Positions 1 through 6,564 of a DNA stretch of 12,001 nucleotides are shown here, in pieces (position 1 is the first letter of the stretch; every line of letters begins with the position of its first letter). Under the pieces are notes generated by a model. That model worked only from the letters and a program-made list of their open reading frames with translations, was not told where the DNA came from and did not search any database. This DNA is from Thoreauomyces humboldtii (Eukaryota; Chytridiomycota; Chytridiomycetes; Spizellomycetales; Powellomycetaceae): contig JADGJA010000710.1 of assembly GCA_027596035.1 (NCBI GenBank), positions 1 through 12,001 of the forward strand, read 5' to 3'. The position numbers and the translations under genes were made by a program.

Positions 1-29
1 CTCTTTCATGGCAGAGCACCTCTTGGGAA

Positions 30-1635
30 TCACGATACATAACTTCTCGGTTTCCTCTTCTTCAGCGCCAAACTCGACAAGGTCATCGACCCGCTCCCAC
101 GACCGCCTTCCTTGGGTCTCTTCAAAGGCGTGACGGTCCACTCCTTTTTAACGTGATCCTCTTCCTCCGATTCGATGACGATCACGTCATCCTCTTCCTC
201 CTCCTTCTGCTCCTCCTCATCCGGCATGGGCAGGGACATCGGCAAGGGAACGGACATGGAACCCCCGTCGACGTCCATGCCCGAATACCGCATCTCCTCC
301 GCTTCCGCGGCGGCGATGAGGTCCGGATCCATACCGAGCCCCAGATCGTCGTCCCCGAAGTCGAACGACTGGGACGATCGTTCGAGCCCTTCGTCTTGGT
401 CCAAGTTGAAGGAGATGGACTCCGCGTCGTCTTCCTTCAAAGCGTCGTCGTCTTCGTCGGATCCGAAGAGGTCGCGCTCGATGGTGTCTCGTGGTCGTGC
501 TGGTGCTGGTGCTGGTGCTGGTGCTGGTGCTGGTGGACGTTGAGGTGGGTGACGGGTTGGAGGAGGTTGGGGTTGTCGTTGTGGAAGGTAAGGAGGTGGG
601 TGTGATGATTGCTGTTGGCGAATGAGGTGTTGTTGAGGTGGACGATCAGCCAGGGATTGCGGCTGTGGCACACGATCCAAATGCGGTGCCGAGTGCGGCG
701 GTGGTGGGTTATGAATGGAAGAGGGTATGGCCGGTTGAGGTCGTGCGGGTGCCGAGGCCGCAGGTGGGGCACTCACGGGTTGTCTGCTACCACCGTTTGC
801 CTGCGGGGGCGGAGAAGCAGGATCCAGCAGTCTGGTTGGGTTCGAGTCTTCTGGTGGGGGAAGTGGGTCCAATCTGCGGGGGGTCATTGCGTCAACCAAC
901 CATCCACATGAACGTCAACATTCAAGGAGCCATTTACTTCAGAATGGCTCTCAGCTGGTTCTCCAGATGGAACAGAGGTCCATGGGGCGTCATCTCAGCG
1001 ACGTAGCCTCCCAGCACTCGAAAGTTGGCCGGCGTGCAAAGTAGCATCCCCTGCCTCACCTCAGCGTTCGTCACGAGAACCTGAATGCCACGTCCAAAGA
1101 AGAAGTGAGACTTTATGAACGCTGGACAAGATTCGCGTCAAAAGCCTCGGCCTACCTTGATCCCCAAGGGTCCGTCGACCGCCAGGCCGTGCATCCTCTC
1201 GATCTCCATCGCCTCCACCTCCGCCGTCCCGTCACCCAACACCATCCTTAGCATCACCCTCGGAAGCCCCAAAGCAGCCCTCGAAGCGGAGGGATCATCG
1301 CCCTTCTTCGGCTTGCTCTCCATGATGGCTTCCAGGAGGGCGCCGGCGGCCACGCCGACCTCGTGGACGCGGTTGATCTGCAGCACGATCCCCGGCGGTC
1401 TGGTTCCGATGCGGGTCGGGGGGCCTTCTATGGAAGGTGGCGGGATCGGAAGTACGGGGAGGGACGAGTCCGAGAGGTCCGTGTGAAGTATCTGGTGGAG
1501 GGTGGCTGCTGCGAGGTTGGAGGGAGCGGGAGGTGGAGTGGTCGACTGTAGGTAGGACGTGCACTGCGATAGCCAGGTTGGATGGATAGAGTAGCCTTGC
1601 GAGCTGATGGAGGGCGCCAGGCTTGATGGGACCAT
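30..1635 (-). CDS. RMI1: RecQ-mediated genome instability protein 1 (RMI1-like), 3 exons, 488 aa
   Basis: RMI1 is the OB-fold subunit that partners topoisomerase III and a RecQ helicase to dissolve double Holliday junctions in the nucleus. Exons in transcript order are 1635-1156, 1080-938 and 873-30; the introns (1155-1081, 75 nt; 937-874, 64 nt) have GT..AG ends and the reading frame is kept at each join. Residues 1-160 carry the N-terminal helical part (PTWLSQC near residue 19, then DLSDSSLPVLP) and the first OB strands (VMLRMVLGDGTAEVEAMEIE). Exon 2 continues directly with VRQGMLLCTPANFRVLGGYV, the most diagnostic RMI1 segment. From residue 208 on there is a disordered tail: proline/glutamine-rich, then an Ala-Pro repeat, then acidic, then basic (LKKRKPR). 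ATG 1635 is chosen because it starts just before the conserved region; the frame stays open upstream to 1791. The tail makes it much longer than yeast Rmi1. The 3' end is less certain, since a late donor (GTATCG near 37) could carry the gene out of the window. Confidence 0.85.
495..536. repeat. Hexanucleotide microsatellite (TGGTGC)n coding for an Ala-Pro repeat
   Basis: Five perfect TGGTGC units run from 501 to 530, with degenerate units on each side. On the minus strand they code for an alternating Pro-Ala run at about residues 321-333 of the RMI1-like protein. Because the unit is six bases long, changes in copy number would keep the frame. Confidence 0.85.
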
Positions 1636-1902
1636 CCCTTCGTGCCGTGTCTCTCGTGTTGCTACTCTTCGACTGTAGCAGATTCCTGGCCGTGAAAATG
1701 CAGAGGTTCTCGAGGTTCCGGTGCGCTTGGTCGGAATGAAGGTGCGTCTTCCCAAGAACAGAGTCCCGGGTTCGCTTCGGACAAGACACAATTCCGAAGA
1801 AGCTCCCAGTCATAACCTCAAAACTGAAAGGGTGAAGGGCAGGGCCCCTCAGACCCTCAATCTTATACCTACAGTTACGAAGCGAAGAACGATAAGGCAT
1901 TC
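1636..1902. promoter_or_regulatory. Divergent promoter between RMI1-like and ARP1
   Basis: This 267-bp gap separates the two start codons and must hold both 5' UTRs and both core promoters. It contains an inverted repeat TGCTAC (1660-1665)/GTAGCA (1675-1680) and a tandem GAGGTTC (1703-1709 and 1712-1718). No clear TATA box or known operator was recognised. The reading frame upstream of the RMI1 start is open to 1791, but the protein it would add has no recognisable similarity, so the stretch is treated as non-coding. Confidence 0.6.
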
Positions 1903-3392
1903 ATGGAGTTTGACGACGTTCTCACCAATCAGCCCGTGGTCATCGACAATGTAAGGGACCCGTCCGCGCCCGTGATGGCACAATGTGATCTTGCGTGACG
2001 CGGTCGAGTCACCCTTGAGAACCTTCGCTTTCTGAATCGAATTGCCTCGTAGGGATCAGGGGTCATCAAAGCCGGATTCGCGGGAGATGATCAACCAAAG
2101 GCTTACTTTCCTTCGTTGTGAGTTCCAAACGCTCACCATGCCAAAAACGCCAGTCATCCGTGAAGACTCACCCCGCGTTTCGATGTCAGCGTGGGCCGAC
2201 CGAAGCACCTTCGCGTGATGGCGGGAGCTGTGGAGGGGGACACGTTCATAGGGAAGAAGGCTCAGGAGCTTCGTGGACTCTTGAGGATAAAGTATCCCAT
2301 CACTCACGGGGTCGTCACGGACTGGGACGACATGGAGCGGATATGGTCCTTCGTGTACGAGGAAGAACTACGGATCCTGAGCGAGGAGGTAGAGAAAAAG
2401 GGGACAGTGAGAGAAAGTCAGCAGTGACATGGGGCTCTTTATCTGAACCTTCCGGGGCTCGTTGCAGCATCCAGTCCTCTTGACAGAAGCACCCCTGAAT
2501 CCACGAACGAACCGAGACCAAGCCGCCCAGATCCTCTTCGAAACCTTCAACGTCCCCGCCCTCTTCACCTCCATCCAAGCCGTCCTCGCCCTCTACGCCT
2601 CGGGTCGAACCACCGGCGTCGTCCTGGACATAGGAGACGGCGTCACCCACGCTGTACCCGTTTACGAAGGGTTCACCATGCCGCACGCCGTCCGTCGGAT
2701 CGATCTCGCAGGACGGGACGTGACGGACCATCTCGGTCTCCTGCTTCGAAAGTCCGGTCACGTGTTTTCGACGAGCGCCGAGAGGGAGATCGTGAGGGTC
2801 ATCAAGGAGAAGACGTGTTACGTGGCCGCGAACCCGACCAAGGAGGAGAAGGAATCGTCGGGGAAACACGACACCTTCGTCCTACCCGACGGCGCCACTC
2901 TGAAGATCGCGCATGAAAGGTTCAGAGCTCCCGAGATCTTGTTCCAACCCGATCTCATCGGATTGGAGTATCCGGGCGTGCATCAGCTCGTCGTGGATTC
3001 CATCAACAAAGCGGACATGGATCTGAGGAAGAACCTGTTCGGCAACATCGTCCTGAGTGGCGGTGGGACGCTCACCAAGGGGTTCGGGGATAGGTTGTTG
3101 GGGGAAGTCAAGAGGTTAGCGTTGAAGGATCTTAAGATACGAATTTTGGCACCACCGGAAAGGAGGTGGAGCACTTGGATCGGTGGAAGCATCCTTGCTG
3201 GACTGAGTACGTTACAGCCCAACTCACGGCTCCGTCCTTTTGCTTGTCTGCCGTCGATCTTTCGTATTCGGAGAAACCAACCCTTTTGCCTCCCGCTTTG
3301 TTTTCCTCACAGGCACGTTCAAGAAGATGTGGGTGAGCGCGGAAGAGTACCAGGAAGATCCCGACATCATACACAAAAGGTTCATGGGATGA
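1903..3392 (+). CDS. ARP1: Actin-related protein 1 (centractin), dynactin filament subunit, 5 exons, 376 aa
   Basis: ARP1 forms the short actin-like filament of dynactin, the cofactor that links cytoplasmic dynein to cargo, and is needed for nuclear migration in fungi. Exons are 1903-1950, 2053-2117, 2190-2388, 2468-3206 and 3313-3392; all four introns are GT..AG and the frame is kept throughout. The N-terminus [19 protein letters not shown] contains the first phosphate-binding loop. [21 protein letters not shown], the DWDDMERIW segment, [31 protein letters not shown] (second phosphate loop), [24 protein letters not shown] and [10 protein letters not shown] follow in the order expected for centractin. 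The last exon supplies [11 protein letters not shown] and a stop. The total of 376 aa equals that of animal centractin. The start has a weak context (T at -3) but the homology leaves no other choice. One oddity is Ile159 in the LDxGDG loop, where Ser is usual, coded by ATA. Confidence 0.97.
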
Positions 3393-3964
3393 AAAAGAGA
3401 AAATTCATATCCGAAAACAAAGAACCTTGCGGCGTAACTCTACCCGCACCATCCCAGATCCCTTTTCCTGGCTCCCCTCCCATTGCCACTGTGTCGGTAG
3501 ACGTTTACCGACGCTCAACCCCTGGACGGGATCTGGCGCGTGCATCGCGCGCTCCGCTCAGAGACCATGGTCGCTTGCTTTCAATGTGGCACCCTCATCC
3601 GCAAACCCATTGTTTTCCCCCGTGGATCCTCGAGGCCCCACCCTGAAGGGTGCCCACTTCCCTTTTCGGTTCACCCCTCGCCTTACGGGTTACGATGATC
3701 GTGCATGCATGCGTGTGCGACCGCCTAGTTTGTTTTTACCTTCGTTTCTTAATTCTTATGAGAGATAGAGTTGATGCGTAGATCGAGATAGCAGGGACAT
3801 GGAATCACAGACAGCACGAGACAAAAGAATCAGCGAGCGCAGGTATACAATTGTCGTTTGTCGAGAAAGAGAAGGTAAGGAGAGAAGATGGAGGCTTTTT
3901 TGATGAGGAGCATTAAAAAGAGGTCCTGCGAAACCAAAAGAAGCACCATCCGGATTTTCCCAAT
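3393..3964. other. Convergent intergenic region, ARP1 / ATP3 3' ends, with hairpins
   Basis: This 572-bp gap holds the 3' UTRs of two convergent genes. No recognisable gene was seen. It contains several inverted repeats: a 9- to 10-bp stem at 3491-3514, a GC-rich stem at 3536-3550, a 10-bp palindrome GACCATGGTC at 3563-3572, and CACCCTGAAGGGTG at 3639-3652. No clean AATAAA signal for either gene was found, which is common in fungi. A 43-codon frame (3567-3698) is judged accidental. Confidence 0.6.
3491..3514. other. Hairpin in the ARP1 3' region
   Basis: GTGTCGGTA (3491-3499) pairs with TACCGACGC (3506-3514): eight Watson-Crick pairs and one G-T pair, plus a possible inner G-T pair (3500/3505), leaving the 4-nt loop ACGT. 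It lies about 100 bp past the ARP1 stop. It could mark 3'-end processing or transcript stability; the role is unknown. Confidence 0.6.
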
Positions 3965-5321
3965 CTAGACAGCCATGGCTCCGGTGATAATGTCGATCTA
4001 CAGAGAAAAGAGAGTCCGCCAGTGAGCCCAATGCTTCTGAAAGTAAGAAATGTTCCACTTACCAAGTCGTTGGTGATGGAGGCTTGACGGGATCGGTTGT
4101 AAGTGAGGGTGAGCTTCTCAATCATCTCTCCAGCGTTCTTGGTAGCGTTCTCCATGGCGGTACGCTTCGCGGCCTGCTCGGAAGCGTTGGACTCTGCGAT
4201 TCCCCAGTAGATGGTGTTGGCGAAGGTGAACTCCTCAAAGTTCTTGAGCACGGGGTCCTCGACCTCGTAAGCGGCGAGCTTGGGGGACTCGGAGAGGGCC
4301 TTGTAGGAGTGGACGGGGACGACGACGGTGTCGAAGTGGATGACCGACTTGAACTGGTTGTAGACGATCTGAGCCGTGTCGAACTTTGTTCCCGACTTGA
4401 TGATCTCGTCGGCGACGAGGGCGGCCTCGTTCCAGGAGGGGAGGTTCTTGGCGACTCCGTCGAAGGTGACGGCGATCTTGTCGCGGTTGTCGCGCTGGAG
4501 CTGGGCGCGCGCCTTCTGACCGACGATCACGAGGGACGAGTCCGGGTGGGTCGCGATGAATTTGCGGGTTCCCTTTGCGAGGGATCCGTGGATTCCACCG
4601 CAGAGGCCACGGTCCGAGGACAGGACGACGACGAGGTTGTGGGCGTCACCGGCCGACTCGGTCTCGGTGTGCTTGTACAGAGCTGTGCGTGGGGAATAAC
4701 ATTTCAGACCTCGATTCTTCCTCATCCTTCTTCCTTCCCGTCTTCATCCCCATCCCGATCGCTGATGCAGCTTCAGTTGTTTTTCGTACCGGTGGCAGAG
4801 GTTCCGTAGATGCGGGCAGCCTCCATAGCGCGCTGGGCCTTGGTCACCTTGGTGGACGCAATCATCTTCATGGACTTTGTGATCTTTGCGATGTTGGAGA
4901 CGGACTTCAGACGCATAGAAACTGCACCAGGAGGTAGTGAGCAGAGTGATTCACTTCCTGGGAAGGTATGGCTGGCACTCACTTTCTTTCAGAGTGGCCA
5001 TGTTGCGCGCCTGGACGGCAAAGGGAGTCGCCTGGCTATAGAATTAGAGGTTCGATGTCAGAACCACGCTGATTATCATCCATTCGGAATGCTGGCAAAG
5101 GGTGGGCGGTCTGCCGTGTCAAGTCCAGGCTTCTTTTCCCAGTCGACGTGGGAATCGTGAAAAAGGTTTGCCGGATTCTCCGTTGTAAGTCCTCCCAGCG
5201 TCCCGGTTCAAGTGATGATATCGCAAAAGCAAGAGCGAGAGGGAGAGCAGAGAGAGGACAGTCCAGAGTAGACTTACCCTACGACCACGGTGACTCGGGG
5301 GATGGACCTGACTGCAAACAT
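3965..5321 (-). CDS. ATP3: Mitochondrial F1F0 ATP synthase gamma subunit, 5 exons, 293 aa
   Basis: The gamma subunit is the central rotating shaft of F1; its N- and C-terminal helices form a coiled coil inside the alpha3beta3 ring in the mitochondrial matrix. Exons in transcript order are 5321-5278, 5035-4983, 4921-4790, 4682-4063 and 3997-3965. All introns are GT..AG; intron 1 is the longest (242 nt). The start MFAVRSIPRVTV plus QATPFAVQARNM is a basic, hydroxyl-rich presequence that would be removed near residue 27. The mature protein opens with ATLKEISMRLKSVSNIAKITKSMKM, the N-terminal helix, and includes SSDRGLCGGIH and the PROSITE-type C-terminal signature ITNDLIDIITGA, whose last ten residues come from the tiny final exon. 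Length agrees with fungal ATP3. Start context is good (G at -3). Only intron 1 leaves doubt: a small extra presequence exon inside it cannot be excluded. Confidence 0.96.
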
Positions 5322-6564
5322 GTCTACTGCTGCTGCTGCGGTATCGAGTCTGTTGCTGAGAAAGAAAGCTAATGCGGAATTCGCCTTTCGTCGAAGTGCA
5401 AATCCTCGCTGGAAGCCTCAAAAACAAGGAAGGGTTAGGGGTTCAGCGTGGGTGTGTGCTCGGGAAGCTTCGTCGGTATTTTGACGAAGCTCTTGCCACA
5501 GCAATCAGAAGAGACACCGCCCCTTCCCAGGGTCTTTGGCGTCCATGGAGACCGCTGGACAAAGCATCTATACGACCTCAGGACGACGGAGATGGAGGTC
5601 GTGCAGGACTTCGTGCGTACTTCTCTTTGGGGAAACCAAAGAGAGATCTCTCTTTCCTGCTTGGGAATGCGCACGAATCCTTGCAGCAGCTGCAAACCAT
5701 CAAGACCGCCAACCTTGAGGAGAGGGAAAAGCAAATCATCGGAGACGACAGCCATTCCCTTGTCGACGCCGGGAACGCACTTACATCCTCGACCACGCCG
5801 GTTTCGAAATTTCAGGCGGATGTAGCATCCTAGTCGATTGGCTTCTGCGCTCCAGGATCATTTTCTCACTTCAAACGGATACCATCGTTCGTGAGCGATA
5901 CCACTCGAAAAGATTTTAGAGTGGATGCTCGATGCGGTCCACATGCAGCCCTAGATGCGATTCGAATCATGTCCTCGACGGCATTCGACCTATCTACATG
6001 ATGGGAGCCTGTTGAAGATGTGTGTCTGGCGATTGCAAAGTATCGTCCTTCTGAGATCCTGCCATATTCGTTTTAGCAGCTTCCCACTGCTGGCACGGGA
6101 GCCGCACACGGATTTGTGCACTTCCGACTTGGCGCTGTTCCGGGGAAATTTGAATAACGCTGGGCCCTTACGACGGCACCTGCGCCTATGCCCACGTCGC
6201 TTCCCGTTGCGTTCGGAAAACTAGTTCAGAAGGACTCCACGTCTCCGGTACTGCTAACAACCTGCGAGAATGACCCGGGGGTGGGTTCACTGTGGACAAA
6301 GATTGGCGAACTAGTGGGAAATGGGTCACGCTTCGCTAGAGTACGAGATATTCAATCAGCGGATCTGAGTGAACTTCGAAAACATTGCAGAGTGATGGAA
6401 AGCAGTACCCGTGTGCCTCTGCTTACCAGTCTCGGTATGGCAGTCCCTCGTTCAATGCACACATCATTGGCGTGCTGTTCTCTGAGATAAGCTCAGCTGG
6501 TAGTTTTCTTGCTCGAGGCAGAGAAGAAATAGGTAATCTTCGGCAATGCTCTATTATCAAGATT
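5322..6564. other. Gene-poor region between ATP3 and the Scm3-like gene, with hairpin cluster
   Basis: This 1,243-bp stretch lies upstream of ATP3 and downstream of the Scm3-like gene, both on the minus strand. It should contain the ATP3 promoter and the Scm3-like 3' UTR. The longest frames (plus strand 5372-5833, 153 codons; 6188-6490; 6385-6912, which runs into the Scm3-like gene) resemble no protein I know. The plus-strand 5372-5833 frame has moderately GC-rich third positions and a heptad-like stretch near its end, so a small unknown exon is possible but unsupported. The half next to ATP3 (5466-5695) has several perfect hairpins. Nothing was recognised in 5930-6564 apart from short palindromes such as GATTCGAATC (5959-5968). 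No tRNA, 5S rRNA or clear C/D snoRNA was found. Confidence 0.5.
5466..5695 (+). other. Cluster of perfect hairpins (possible structured RNA)
   Basis: Four local stems follow one another. AGCTTCGTC (5466-5474) pairs with GACGAAGCT (5483-5491). ACGACCTC (5572-5579) pairs with GAGGTCGT (5595-5602). TCTCTTTGG (5622-5630) pairs with CCAAAGAGA (5636-5644). TTGCAG (5681-5686) pairs with CTGCAA (5690-5695). A bulged stem CTTT+GTCCA/TGGAC+AAAG spans 5534-5564, and GAGAGATCTCTC (5641-5652) is a palindrome. The first three stems can be extended by G-T pairs that would be mismatches in an RNA from the other strand, which favours a plus-strand RNA. Function is unknown. Confidence 0.35.

Noticed and set aside
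153..605. Plus-strand frames opposite the RMI1 tail, including one with a Trp-Cys repeat
   Set aside because: They are antisense to the Ala-Pro hexamer and acidic codons of RMI1 exon 3, and the low-complexity composition is explained by that.
3567..3698. 43-codon plus-strand frame with a CxxC pair (ACFQCG)
   Set aside because: It is short, lies in a 3' region full of palindromes, starts inside one of them, and has no known family.
4084..4809. 241-codon plus-strand frame rich in Gly, Val, Leu and Asp
   Set aside because: It is antisense to the large ATP3 exon, with high GC third positions keeping the opposite frame open. It has no recognisable domain.
5950..5980. GATTCGAATC resembling a tRNA T-loop
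   Set aside because: The flanking bases do not form a 5-bp T stem, and no D arm, anticodon arm or acceptor stem could be found.
5990..6060. ATGATGG and CTGA resembling C and D boxes of a snoRNA
   Set aside because: The C box has a mismatch and the ends do not form a terminal stem.
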